From: Streptomonospora litoralis
GTDB taxonomy: Bacteria > Actinomycetota > Actinomycetes > Streptosporangiales > Streptosporangiaceae
Direction: 5' to 3'
NCBI RefSeq assembly: GCF_004323735.1
Contig: NZ_CP036455.1
Span: forward strand, 863,101 to 927,100
Length of the DNA stretch: 64,000 bases
Shown: positions 17,631-26,364 of the stretch, one piece after another
Layout: each line of letters begins with the position of its first letter
How positions within the stretch are numbered: the first letter of the stretch is position 1
Notes under the pieces: generated by a model
Database searches by the model: none
Seen by the model: the letters and a program-made list of their open reading frames with translations, nothing else
What the model was told of the DNA's origin: nothing
Made by a program: the position numbers and the translations under genes

Positions 17631-19043
17631 ATGAGAAACTCGCCGCCGCCGCCCGGCTCATCCTGGTCGTCTGAACCGCAGGGGCCCCTCGGTCCGGACC
17701 GGTCGGCCGACCAGCATGAGCAGGTGTGGGCGTGGCCGCCGGCGGCGAGCCGGACCGATACCCAACGCGACGGGGCGTGGGCGTGGCCGCCGCCCGCCCA
17801 GCCGCGCCGCGGCCCCGAGCCGACCGGTGTCGCCCGCCCGCCGGCCGGGGTCCCCTATCACCGCCTGGCCCGCACCCGGCGCCACCGCTGGTGGATGCCG
17901 CCGCTCGCGGTCGTCACCGCCGTGGCGGCGATCCTGGTCGTGCAACTGCTGATGGGCATGGCCGCGGTCGTGGTGGCGGTGGTCAACGGCATACAGGGGA
18001 CCGGCGACGACATGTTCGCCGAGCCGGTGGCCAATCTCGCCTTCCAGCTCGTCGTCATCGCGACGATGGCGCCGATCGTCCTGGGGATCGCCTGGCTGAT
18101 CCAGCGCAGGCCGACGGGCACCGTGTTCTCGGTGGCCGGGCGGCTGCGGCTGCGGTGGCTGGCGTACTGCGCCGTGCTGACCCTGCCCGCCCTGATCTGC
18201 TCCTTCGCGGTGCTGTTCGGCCTGACGAGATTGACGGCTCCGGAAACCGCCTTCGTCGGCGAGTTCGCCGGCGGCGAAAACTTCGCGCTCGCCGTCGGGC
18301 TGATCGTGCTGCTCGTGCCGTTCCAGGCCTCCGCCGAGGAGATCGCGCTGCGGGGCTTTCTGATGCAGTCGGTGGGTTCGCTGGGCGCCGGGCCCGGCGA
18401 GCGCCGCGGAGCCGGTGCGGTCTCCCGGTTCCTGCGCACCCCCGTGCTGGCGATCGTCATCAGCGGAACCGTGTTCACCCTTCTGCACGACTACTTCGGC
18501 TGGGGCCTGCTGGATGTGGCGGTGTTCGGTATCGCCATGGCCTGGCTGACGTGGTTCACCGGCGGCCTGGAGGCCGCGCTGGGCCTGCACGTACTGCACA
18601 ACCTGGTGGCTTTCACCATCAGCGCCTACGAGGGCACTCTCGACCGGGTCGCCACCGGAGGCGGCTCCTGGCAGGGGGTGGTCAGCACATCGGTCGAGGT
18701 CGCCGTCTACTGCGCGGCGGTGGTGTGGCTGGCCCGGCGGACGGGTGTACGCCGCAGTGTCGCCGAAAGCGACGGCGAGCCGGACACAGCGGGGGCCGCG
18801 GCCGCGCTCCCCGAGTGGACCGCCCAGGCTGAGGGCGGCCGGTGGCGCCAGGAGCACCCCGGGCGGTGGGCTCCCGACAGCCCCGCCGACCAGGCACCCG
18901 ACCAGTGGCGGTATCCGTCCGGCGACCCGGCGCACCGTCCCGACGACCCCGGCGCCGCCGCGCCGTGGGCGGCGCCGGGACCGCAGCGCGGAGGGCAGCC
19001 CCCGCCGCCCGGCCGTGGCGGTGCACCCGGACCCTACGGCTAG
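17631..19043 (+). CDS. CPBP family intramembrane glutamic endopeptidase
   Basis: 470 residues. A Pro-rich N-terminal tail (~1-85) precedes about eight transmembrane helices (~90-380). The CPBP/Abi signatures are EEIALRGFLMQ (EExxxR, residues ~235) and the His-containing FTLLHDYFGWG and GLHVLHNLVAF, which build the intramembrane Glu/His active site of CAAX-like proteases. The C-terminal ~90 residues are Pro/Gly-rich and disordered. No Shine-Dalgarno sequence is evident before the ATG. The substrate is unknown; bacterial members include prenyl-protein protease-like and bacteriocin-immunity proteins. The gene stands alone and is divergent from mrp. Confidence 0.87.
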   Translation: MRNSPPPPGSSWSSEPQGPLGPDRSADQHEQVWAWPPAASRTDTQRDGAWAWPPPAQPRRGPEPTGVARPPAGVPYHRLARTRRHRWWMPPLAVVTAVAAILVVQLLMGMAAVVVAVVNGIQGTGDDMFAEPVANLAFQLVVIATMAPIVLGIAWLIQRRPTGTVFSVAGRLRLRWLAYCAVLTLPALICSFAVLFGLTRLTAPETAFVGEFAGGENFALAVGLIVLLVPFQASAEEIALRGFLMQSVGSLGAGPGERRGAGAVSRFLRTPVLAIVISGTVFTLLHDYFGWGLLDVAVFGIAMAWLTWFTGGLEAALGLHVLHNLVAFTISAYEGTLDRVATGGGSWQGVVSTSVEVAVYCAAVVWLARRTGVRRSVAESDGEPDTAGAAAALPEWTAQAEGGRWRQEHPGRWAPDSPADQAPDQWRYPSGDPAHRPDDPGAAAPWAAPGPQRGGQPPPPGRGGAPGPYG

Positions 19044-19060
19044 GTGTGTTTTAGAACGCC

Positions 19061-19318
19061 GGTCTGCTGTGCGGCCTTGTTGGTCTGTCGGGTGGCGGGT
19101 GGTCTTGACTGAAAAGCGGCGGCGAGGGCGGCGGATGGCTGGGCCTGCGGTCACCGGGTCGGGTGCTCGTCGGTGGCGCGTGCGGCGGATCGGCGGCTGC
19201 GGTCTGCTGTGCGGCCTTGTTGGTCTGCCGGGTGGCGGGTGGTCTTAACTGGAAAGCGGCGGCGAGGGCGGCGGATGGCTGGCCTGCGGTCACCGGGTCG
19301 GGTGCTCGCCGGTGGCGG
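19061..19318 (+). repeat. dispersed intergenic repeat, copies 2 and 3 in tandem
   Basis: Two ~118-bp units begin at 19061 and 19201 (period 140 bp) and differ at only a handful of positions. Both start GGTCTGCTGTGCGGCCTTGT and run through GGGTGGCGGGTGGTCTT, AAGCGGCGGCGAGGGCGGCG and CACCGGGTCGGGTGCTCG. Copy 2 begins 17 nt after the CPBP-protease stop codon. Confidence 0.85.
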
Positions 19319-19990
19319 TGGTCGGCGGGGGCGGCGGCGACGCCGGCGGGGCCGTTCCTGCGGTGGTCGGGGCGGCGGTCACCGGCCCCTGGCCGCGGAT
19401 GGTCGAGACCCGGGGGCCGCCGCTCGGTTGTCGGCGCGGGTCTGATGCGGGGCTCCCGGCGGCGGTGGCGCACGAGGTGCGCCGTATGGCGCGAAAACCG
19501 CCCCCGGCGTCGACTTTTCGTGCGCCTCGTGGCTGCTGCGTCCGCCGGGGTCGCCCGCAAAACGGGCATCGGTCCGCAAAAGCCCACCCCATCGGGGGGT
19601 GGGGCCCCCGGCGGTCGCGCCCGGGCGCCACGAGCGACGTGTCGTCGCCCCCGGGCCCCCGATCCGGCGCACCCCCGGGCCGCGCGGGTGCCCGCGACCG
19701 CGCCCCGCGGCGCGGCCTCCGGCCGGTGCGGGCCCGGCCGGAACACGGCGACACTCAGCCGGCCCACCGCTGCCGGTGTGTCCGGTATGCCGGTCCATCC
19801 GGCGATGATCGTGAACTTATGGCCGCGGAATGCGCTTTCCTGCGACCATAAGTTCACGGTAGACGCGTCGAGTCTGTCTCCAGGGTGAGATTCGGCGCCG
19901 AATCCGTCCCTGCAGACCCGAGCCGCACGGGTCGGTGGCCGCCTCCGCAACGTGTTTCCGCAGCGTGTGTACGGGTAGTCTCCCGGCAGC
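19319..19990. other. non-coding spacer with two hairpins
   Basis: About 670 nt with frames kept open by GC bias but no recognisable protein. It contains an 8-bp hairpin with arms 19583-19590 and 19596-19603, and the long A/T-rich hairpin at 19811-19857. A TAGTCT hexamer at 19976-19981 lies 9 nt before the next ATG, which has no Shine-Dalgarno sequence. Confidence 0.5.
19811..19857. repeat. 12-bp perfect inverted repeat, structured element
   Basis: GTGAACTTATGG (19811-19822) and CCATAAGTTCAC (19846-19857) pair perfectly, with one further C-G pair outside. The 23-nt interior can form a second stem (GGAA/TTCC extended with one bulge). Its A/T content is unusual for this genome. Confidence 0.75.
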
Positions 19991-20656
19991 ATGAAGTCGG
20001 ATCCGTCCTGCCCCCGCTGCGGACGCGCCGTCCAACCGCCGGGTTTGTGGTCGAGCGCGTGGCAGTGCGACGCGCACGGGCCCATCGCCCCGCTGAACCC
20101 CGTACGCCCGCCGGCTGAGGCCTCGCTGGAGGTCCTGCTCGGCATCACCCAGGTGCCGGTGTGGTTGCCCTGGCCGCTTCCCGCGGGGTGGCTCGTGACC
20201 GGATTCGCCGATGCCGGTGACGACCGCAGCGGCGCGCTCGCCGGCGCCGTCGCCCTCTCCGGGCCGGCTCCGCTGGGCGGCGTCGGCGAGATGGCGTTCG
20301 TCGCCGAGGACCCCGGGATCGGCTTGGGCGCGCGGCTGGCCGGGCTGGACGGCCCCGATCCCGGCAGCGGCTTCGGCTCCGGCCCGCCCGACACCAAGCT
20401 CCGCTACAACGGCCACGACATCGCACTGTGGCGCGTCGACACCGGCGACCGGTGCGCTGCCTACGCGGGTGAGGCCATGGCCGACTGGCTGTGGCTGGTC
20501 TTCAGCCCCGCCGACACCGCGGTGCTCGTCGCCGAGCTGAGCGACCTGCGCGACCTGCGCGACCTCCGCGACCGCCAAGACGGCGGTGCCGTGCTCGAAC
20601 CGCCCTTCGGCGCGCCGTCGCCGTTCCTCGCCTCAGCGCTCAAGCCGGCGCACTGA
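19991..20656 (+). CDS. conserved actinobacterial protein with zinc-ribbon N-terminus (DUF6758-like)
   Basis: 221 residues, MKSDPSCPRCGRAVQPPGLW. The N-terminal CPRC plus a later Cys (WQCDAHG) looks like a partial zinc ribbon. The core reads VPVWLPWPLPAGWLVTGFAD and GEMAFVAEDPGIGLGARLAG. A short LRDLRDLRD repeat near the C-terminus is produced by a 9-nt tandem repeat. It resembles the DUF6758 proteins that sit beside PHP and MBL genes in streptomycetes, the same order seen here. Function unknown. Start codon ATG without a clear ribosome-binding site. Confidence 0.7.
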   Translation: MKSDPSCPRCGRAVQPPGLWSSAWQCDAHGPIAPLNPVRPPAEASLEVLLGITQVPVWLPWPLPAGWLVTGFADAGDDRSGALAGAVALSGPAPLGGVGEMAFVAEDPGIGLGARLAGLDGPDPGSGFGSGPPDTKLRYNGHDIALWRVDTGDRCAAYAGEAMADWLWLVFSPADTAVLVAELSDLRDLRDLRDRQDGGAVLEPPFGAPSPFLASALKPAH

Positions 20657-20715
20657 GCCGGCGCCTGCCTCGCCCGGCGCGGCGGACGGTCGCACCCGCG
20701 TGGAATCATCGACTG

Positions 20716-21612
20716 ATGCGCATCGACCTGCACTCGCACAGCTCCGTCTCCGACGGCACCGAGCCCCCCGCGGAGGTGGTCCGGCGAGCCGCCGCGGCAG
20801 GGGTGGACGTCCTGGCCCTGACCGACCACGACACCGTCGCCGGCATCCCCGCCGCCGCGGCGGCCCTGCCCCCCGGTCGCACCCTGGTACCGGGCATGGA
20901 GCTGTCGTGCCTGCACGAGGGATCCAGCGTGCATCTGCTCGCCTACCTGTGCGATGCCGGGCACCCCGAACTGGCGGCCGAACTGCGGCGCATCCGCGAC
21001 GACCGCACCATCCGCGCCCGCGCCATGGTGGACCGGCTGGGCGAGGCGGGTATCGAGGTCACCTGGGAGCGGGTGTGCGCCATCGCGGGGGTCCGCACCG
21101 GCCCGATGGACACACCCCCCGACCCGGGTGCCTCCGCCAACGTCATCGGACGTCCGCACATCGCGCGGGCGATCGTCGAGGCCGGGGCCGCATCCGACGT
21201 CCCCGAAGCCTTCGACCGGTGGATAGGAGCCGGGCGCCCCGGCTACGTGGCCCGCTACGCGCTGGACGCCCTGCGCGCGGTCGAGCTGGTACGTGCGGCG
21301 GGCGGCGTGTGCGCCGTCGCGCACCCCGCCCGCGGCGAGGCGACGCCCGACGGGGCGGTGCCGATGGAGCTGATCGAGCAGATGGCCGCCGTCGGACTCG
21401 GCGGGATCGAGGCCGACCATCCCTCGCACGACGACGACGAGGCGGCGTTCTGGCGCGGTGCGGCCAAACGGCTGGAGTTGGCGGTCACCGGATCCAGCGA
21501 CGACCACGGCGATCTGACCGAACACCGCATCGGTTGCCGCACGACCGCCCCGGAGGAGTACGCTCGCCTGATCGAACCGGCGACCGGAGCCGCGCCCATC
21601 ACTGCCGAATGA
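20716..21612 (+). CDS. PHP domain phosphoesterase (RNase AM/YciV-like)
   Basis: 298 residues from the ATG of MRIDLHSHSSVSDGTEPP. The four PHP metal motifs are present: DLHSHS (N-terminus), LTDHDT, GMELSC...HLLAY, and IGRPHIARAIV followed by AHPARG and SSDDHG. Length and motif spacing fit the RNase AM/YciV group, which hydrolyses 3',5'-nucleoside bisphosphates and trims short RNA 5' ends. An inverted repeat just after the stop (21615-21621 / 21638-21644) may serve as terminator. No Shine-Dalgarno sequence precedes the ATG. Confidence 0.87.
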   Translation: MRIDLHSHSSVSDGTEPPAEVVRRAAAAGVDVLALTDHDTVAGIPAAAAALPPGRTLVPGMELSCLHEGSSVHLLAYLCDAGHPELAAELRRIRDDRTIRARAMVDRLGEAGIEVTWERVCAIAGVRTGPMDTPPDPGASANVIGRPHIARAIVEAGAASDVPEAFDRWIGAGRPGYVARYALDALRAVELVRAAGGVCAVAHPARGEATPDGAVPMELIEQMAAVGLGGIEADHPSHDDDEAAFWRGAAKRLELAVTGSSDDHGDLTEHRIGCRTTAPEEYARLIEPATGAAPITAE

Positions 21613-21780
21613 GGCGGACCGTGCGCTGCGAACGCCGCGGTCCGTGCGCTTATCGGTGTCTTAGCCGCCGGATGGGAAGCTAGCCAGTCGCGTGAGACGG
21701 GTACCCATGTGGCGCGTGGGGCGGTGACAATGGTCGGCGTAGTCAGCAGAGCTCGCAACGGACAGTGAAGGGTCGGCACC

Positions 21781-22791
21781 GTGTTCTGGAAGCGGAAGGA
21801 CAAGAAGAAGGACGGCGACGAGGCCGAGGCCTCCGGGGCGCCCTCGGCGGTGGCGACCACGAGCGCCGGCCCCGATGACACCGCCGCGGCCGACGCCCAC
21901 GCCGAGCCCGAGGAGTCCGCGGACGACGCCCCCGCCGCGGCGGCCGGGACTGCGGAGGACGGGGAGTCGGCCTCGGCCGGCGAGGAAACCGCCGAATCCG
22001 CCGAACCCGCCGGGTCGGACGAGGGCGAGGAAGCCGACGAGTCCGCGAAGGACGCCGAGGACGCCGAAGACACCGAGGACGCCACGCCGGCTGCGTCCGG
22101 TCGCCGGCGTTCCCCCACGGCCGCGGAGGACCCAGAGGTCGCCGGCGCGACCGAGCCCGACGAAGAGGGCGTGCAGCGGGTGCGCACCGTCGGCGTCCTC
22201 AAGGCCGAGGACCAGGAGATCGACGTCGTCAGCAATACGTGGATCGTCGACGCCGACAGCGAAGGCGTCGTCGTGATCGACCCGGCGCACGACGCCGAGG
22301 CGATCATGGAGGCCGTCGGTGATCGCGAGGTCTACCTCGTGGCCTGCACCAACGGCTACAACACGCACCTCACCGCCGCCATCGAGGTCGCCGAGCGCGA
22401 CGAGGCGCCCATCGCCCTGCACCGCCGCGAACTGCGCTCCTGGCGCCGCATCCACGGCGCCGAGCACCGGCCCGATCTGGAGATCGAGGGCGGCGGCTCG
22501 CTGAAGGCCGGCGACATCGAGATCGACATCCTGCCGATCCCGGGTACCTCCACCGGCAGCGTCGCCTACTACGTCTCCGAGAAGGGCGTCGTCTTCACCG
22601 GCGACTCGCTGCGCGCCGGCGAGGTCGGCACCGTTGCGGGCGGCTACATCGACTACACCCAGCAGCTGCACTCGATCGGCGAGATGATCCTGACTCTGCC
22701 GCCGGATACCCGCGTGCTGCCCGACAGCGGCCCGGAGACCACCGTCGGCGAGGAGTCGGAGAACTTCGACGCCTGGGTCTCCACCCGCTGA
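21781..22791 (+). CDS. MBL-fold protein lacking most metal ligands (predicted pseudoenzyme)
   Basis: 336 residues. A basic start (MFWKRKDKKKDG) leads into a ~120-residue Glu/Asp/Ala-rich disordered region, then a metallo-beta-lactamase-fold domain (~130-336). The segments align well with MBL hydrolases, but the metal ligands are replaced. The HxHxDH position reads TNGYNTH (190-196), the GHTPGS His position reads GTSTGS (Thr256), and GHGPET reads DSGPET (Ser316). Only Asp275 of FTGDSL and the last His of the first motif remain. Hydrolase activity is therefore unlikely. A scaffold, binding or regulatory role is inferred. Confidence 0.8.
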   Translation: MFWKRKDKKKDGDEAEASGAPSAVATTSAGPDDTAAADAHAEPEESADDAPAAAAGTAEDGESASAGEETAESAEPAGSDEGEEADESAKDAEDAEDTEDATPAASGRRRSPTAAEDPEVAGATEPDEEGVQRVRTVGVLKAEDQEIDVVSNTWIVDADSEGVVVIDPAHDAEAIMEAVGDREVYLVACTNGYNTHLTAAIEVAERDEAPIALHRRELRSWRRIHGAEHRPDLEIEGGGSLKAGDIEIDILPIPGTSTGSVAYYVSEKGVVFTGDSLRAGEVGTVAGGYIDYTQQLHSIGEMILTLPPDTRVLPDSGPETTVGEESENFDAWVSTR

Positions 22792-22824
22792 CGTCGTCGC
22801 GGCCCTGCCAAGAGGCGCCGGATC

Positions 22825-22851
22825 GGCCCGGCTCCCTTGGGTGGCCGGGCC
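22825..22851. terminator. bidirectional hairpin between convergent genes
   Basis: Arms GGCCCGGC (22825-22832) and GCCGGGCC (22844-22851) with an 11-nt loop, lying between the MBL-fold gene and the convergent alpha/beta hydrolase. Confidence 0.5.
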
Positions 22852-22893
22852 CGGCGGCCTGCATCCACAGGTGCTCCAAGGGTCGCCGCGCCG

Positions 22894-23781
22894 TCACACC
22901 CCGCCGCGCTCCTTGGTCTCGACCTGGTTCCAGAAGGCGGTGAGCGCCTCGGCCGTGGTCTCGGGTGCCTCCACGTTGGGGGAATGGGCCGCTCCCGGGA
23001 TGACTACGCGCTCGGCGCCCAGGCGGTCGGCCATCGCCGACTGGGCCTCGGGCGGCCAGGCGTCGTCGTCCTCCCCGTAGAGCACGAGCATGGGCAGTGC
23101 GGAGCGGGCGAGCTCGGGCGTGCGGTCGGTGGCGTCGAGCAGCTCCTCGGCCATGCGGACGAGCGCGTCGGGGTGGTTGGCGGTCATGCGCTCGCGCAGG
23201 AATGCGTGGATCTCGGGTGAGACGCCGCTCTCCCGGGTCGGCGCGTCCAGGTGCTCGGACCAGATCCGCTCCAGGCGCTCGCGCGTGCGCGTCTGGCCGA
23301 TGGCCGTGATCAGGCTCTGCGCCCTGTCGGCGCGGGGGCCCCCGATGGCCGACGGCCCGGAACTCATCAGGGTGAACGAAAGCAGCGGCAGAGCCGCCGA
23401 GATGACGGTCTCCCGGGCGACGAGGCCGCCGAAGGAGTGCCCCAGCAGGTGGACCGGCCCCACGTCCAGCGTCAGCGCGACCTCGCCGACGACGCGGCCC
23501 AGCCCGACGCGGGAGTAGTCCTCGGAGTCGACGAAGCCGGGGGACTGGTACTGGCCCGGCATGTCGACGGCCGTCACCGCGCGGCCGGCGGCCGCCAGGG
23601 TCTGCAGCAGCGCGATGAAGTCCTCCTTGCTTCCCGTGTAGCCGGGTACCAGCAGCGCCGGCTGCCGTTCGCATCCGCCGGCGGCCGGAGTGGCGTGCAG
23701 CGCAGCGACCTCGCCCATAGGAGTGCGGATCGTGGTGCGCTCGACGCCGGGCGGAAGGCTCAGGAAACGCGGAGTACTCAC
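22894..23781 (-). CDS. alpha/beta hydrolase
   Basis: 295 residues. Nucleophile elbow GHSFGG (Ser), catalytic acid in LVLYGEDDDAWPP and His in PGAAHSPNVEAPE are all in place. The oxyanion segment LLVPGYTGSKEDF and VDMPGQYQSPG are typical of the family. GTG start. No signal peptide. The substrate cannot be deduced. It is the last gene before the DEAD-box helicase on the same strand, with a ~215-nt gap. Confidence 0.85.
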   Translation of the reverse strand: MSTPRFLSLPPGVERTTIRTPMGEVAALHATPAAGGCERQPALLVPGYTGSKEDFIALLQTLAAAGRAVTAVDMPGQYQSPGFVDSEDYSRVGLGRVVGEVALTLDVGPVHLLGHSFGGLVARETVISAALPLLSFTLMSSGPSAIGGPRADRAQSLITAIGQTRTRERLERIWSEHLDAPTRESGVSPEIHAFLRERMTANHPDALVRMAEELLDATDRTPELARSALPMLVLYGEDDDAWPPEAQSAMADRLGAERVVIPGAAHSPNVEAPETTAEALTAFWNQVETKERGGV

Positions 23782-23997
23782 GTCGGCTCACTATATGCGC
23801 CGCCGCGGAGCGGCCACATGCGCAGCATGCCGCGTGGGGAAGGTCGCCCAGCGGCGCGCCCGCCGGCGGTGGCGGACCGGTCCGGCGCGCTCGCGGCGTA
23901 ACGAGAGGCGGGCGGCCTCAGCCGGGCACCGGTCGCGGCCTGCTGCAGGGTCGCGACCGACGCCGTATCACCGCCGATCTCCCGTTGCGGGAGGGCG

Positions 23998-25524
23998 TCA
24001 GCCCTGGTCGTCCTTGCCGGGCTGCTCGACACCGTTGCGCGTGCGCCGGCGGCGCCTCCGGCGGGGTGCCGGGGACTCACCCGACGCGTCCTGCTTGCCC
24101 TCGGGCTTGGCCGAACCCGCATCGGAGCTCTGGCGGCCGGAGGAGGTGCGCTCGCCGGTGTCGGACTCCGAACCCGAGCGCCGGGTCCGCCGGCGGTTGC
24201 GGGAGCGCCCGCGTCCGCGGCGGTCGCCGCGCTCACTCTGCGCGCCGCGCCCGCCCCGGTCGGACTTGGCGCCGCGCTCGGTGCGGCTGCGGCCGGTGTC
24301 GCCGATGTCCTCGATCTCCTCGGCCTCCAGGCCGGCGCGCTCACGCCGGTCGGCGGCCAGCCGCCCCTTCGTCCCGGCCGGGATCTGCAGCTCCTCGAAG
24401 AAGTGCTGCGAGGTGGAGTAGGTCTCCTCGGGATCGGGGTGGGGAAGGCCGAGGGCGGTATTGATCAGCTTCCAGCGGGCGATCTCCTGCCAGTCGATGA
24501 AGGTGACCGCGGTGCCCGAGCGCCCGGCGCGGCCGGTGCGGCCGATGCGGTGGGTGTAGGTCTTCTCGTCTTCGGGGCACTCGTAGTTGACCACGTGGGT
24601 GACGTCGTCGACGTCCAGCCCGCGCGCGGCGACGTCGGTGGCCACCAGTACGTCGATCTTGCCGCCGCGGAACGCCCGCAGCGCACGCTCGCGCTGGCTC
24701 TGGCCCAGGTCGCCGTGCACGGCGGCGGCGGCGAACCCGCGGTCCTTGAGCTCGCCGGCGACCTTGTCGCAGGCGCGCTTGGTCTGGCAGAAGACCATGG
24801 TCAGCCCGCGTCCCTCGGCCTGGAGCAGGCGCCCCAGCATCTCGGGCTTGTCCATGGGGTGGGTGCGGAAGGCGTGCTGGGCGATGTCGGAGATGCGGGT
24901 CTGGCCCGGCTCGTCGTCGTCCCCGGCCCGCACGTGGGTGGGCCTGCGCAGGTAGTTGCGCGACAGGGAGACGATCTCGCTCGGCATGGTCGCCGAGAAC
25001 AGCATCACCTGGCGTTCGTCGGGGATCTTGGTCAGGATCCGCTCGATGTCCGGCAGGAAGCCGAGGTCGAGCATCTTGTCGGCCTCGTCCAGCACCACCG
25101 CCGACACGTCCTGCAGGCTGAGGTGCTTCTGGTTCTCCAGGTCGAGCAGTCGGCCCGGCGTGCCCACGACGATGTCCACACCGTTCTTGAGTCCGTCGAT
25201 CTGCGGCTCGTAGGCGCGGCCGCCGTAGACGGTGAGGATGCGGGCGCCGGTGCGCTTGCCGGCCGTGGTGAGGTCGGCGGCGACCTGGATGGCCAGTTCG
25301 CGGGTCGGCACGACCACCAGCGTCCGCGGCCGCTTGGCCGAACCCGGTGCCGCCTGCACGCGCTGCAGCAGCGGCAGCCCGAAGGCGAAGGTCTTGCCGG
25401 TGCCCGTGCGGGCCTGGCCGATGATGTCGGACCCCGCGAGGGCCAGCGGGAGGCCGAGGGTCTGGATCGGGAAGGGCTCGACGATCCCTTCGGCTTCGAG
25501 AGCGTCCGCGATCTCGGTGTTCAC
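23998..25524 (-). CDS. DEAD-box ATP-dependent RNA helicase (RhlE/CshA-like)
   Basis: 508 residues as called from the GTG at 25524. Helicase motifs: Q motif EPFPIQ, Walker A ARTGTGKT, Ia PTRELAIQ, DEAD box VLDEADKMLDLG, SAT LFSATMP, motif V ATDVAARGLD and VI HRIGRTGRAG. The C-terminal ~140 residues are Arg/Gly/Ser/Asp-rich, a typical RNA-binding tail. The conserved aromatic residue of the Q motif (Phe in TFRGLG) lies upstream of the GTG, so the real start is probably earlier. A CTG at 25575 sits 8 nt after GGAGG (see separate entry). Likely role: rRNA maturation and cold adaptation. Confidence 0.9.
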   Translation of the reverse strand: MNTEIADALEAEGIVEPFPIQTLGLPLALAGSDIIGQARTGTGKTFAFGLPLLQRVQAAPGSAKRPRTLVVVPTRELAIQVAADLTTAGKRTGARILTVYGGRAYEPQIDGLKNGVDIVVGTPGRLLDLENQKHLSLQDVSAVVLDEADKMLDLGFLPDIERILTKIPDERQVMLFSATMPSEIVSLSRNYLRRPTHVRAGDDDEPGQTRISDIAQHAFRTHPMDKPEMLGRLLQAEGRGLTMVFCQTKRACDKVAGELKDRGFAAAAVHGDLGQSQRERALRAFRGGKIDVLVATDVAARGLDVDDVTHVVNYECPEDEKTYTHRIGRTGRAGRSGTAVTFIDWQEIARWKLINTALGLPHPDPEETYSTSQHFFEELQIPAGTKGRLAADRRERAGLEAEEIEDIGDTGRSRTERGAKSDRGGRGAQSERGDRRGRGRSRNRRRTRRSGSESDTGERTSSGRQSSDAGSAKPEGKQDASGESPAPRRRRRRRTRNGVEQPGKDDQG

Positions 25525-25572
25525 ACCGAGTCCGCGGAACGTCTGTCGTTCTTCGTTGGCGTCTGTGCTTGT

Positions 25573-25588
25573 CAGGGCTCATGCCTCC
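25573..25588 (-). promoter_or_regulatory. ribosome-binding site and possible CTG start of the helicase
   Basis: On the minus strand GGAGG (25584-25588) is followed after 8 nt by CTG (25573-25575), in frame with the helicase and just after an in-frame stop. Using it adds 17 residues including the Q-motif Phe. The GTG at 25524 has no comparable ribosome-binding site. Confidence 0.5.
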
Positions 25589-25589
25589 A

Positions 25590-26364
25590 TCTGGGCGGGC
25601 CGCACTTGAGTTCGTGGCCGTGGTGTGTGGCGGACGGGGCTCGCGGCCGGTCCGTGCGCTGCTCGCGCTCGTGGTCGGCCGCCGCGGACCGGGCGGGCGC
25701 GGCTCGGGGACCGACTGAGGCCCCCGGCGCGGCCTGGTGGCGCGGGTCGCAAGCGGCCGCGGGTCGTCCGCCGCCTGTCGTCGGCGTCAGCGGTCACCTG
25801 GTGCGGGCGGGCGCGGCGGGGTGCGTGTGGACGGGAATACCGCACGTTCACACTCCTCGCCGGCCGTGGACCCGGCACGATCGGGCAGTCGACGCTGACG
25901 CTCGCTCGTTCACCTTCGCGTCCTCGGCGCCGGTGACGGTTGTTGTCATGGTTCGCCGCGGAGCAAACCGCGCTTCGGTCCGGCGGGGGGACCGCGCGGG
26001 GACCGCGCGGGGACCGCCGCGCGGGGCGCTCGCGGCAGTGCGCCTGCGCCCGCGGCGGGCGCGACGCGGCTGTCGCGGAGGCTCCGCGATGGCCGACTCC
26101 TGGCGGCCACTGCGTGAGATTCTATCCTGCCGCCCCGCCGCTGGATATGCCGCCTTTGAACACCCGGCGCCGAAGCCGGGACACTCTCCCGGCATGCTCC
26201 ATTCGCTCCCTCCAACGTCGGGCGCCGGGCGAATAGTCCCGGGGCCGCCCGCACCGCGGGAGCGATAGCCTGTCCGCCATGATCGAGTGTGCTCGCCAGC
26301 GAGCTGAACCGACGATGCGCGGCACCGGCCCGGTGTACACCGGCTGCACGGCCGGGGGCCGGCC
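25590..26364. other. long divergent intergenic region / helicase leader
   Basis: About 775 nt without a recognisable gene, between the helicase (minus) and the ferritin-like gene (plus). Long 5' leaders are common for DEAD-box helicases. It includes a three-fold 11-bp direct repeat at 25987-26019. Confidence 0.4.
25987..26019. repeat. three tandem 11-bp units
   Basis: GGGGACCGCGC occurs at 25987-25997 and 25998-26008, and with a late mismatch at 26009-26019. The 11-bp period places the copies on the same face of the helix, as in operator arrays. The binding factor is unknown. Confidence 0.6.

Noticed and set aside
19319-19870. Possible protein genes in the 19.3-19.9 kb gap
   Set aside because: Frames are of equal quality on both strands, have no ribosome-binding sites and no recognisable domain, so they look like GC-driven open frames.
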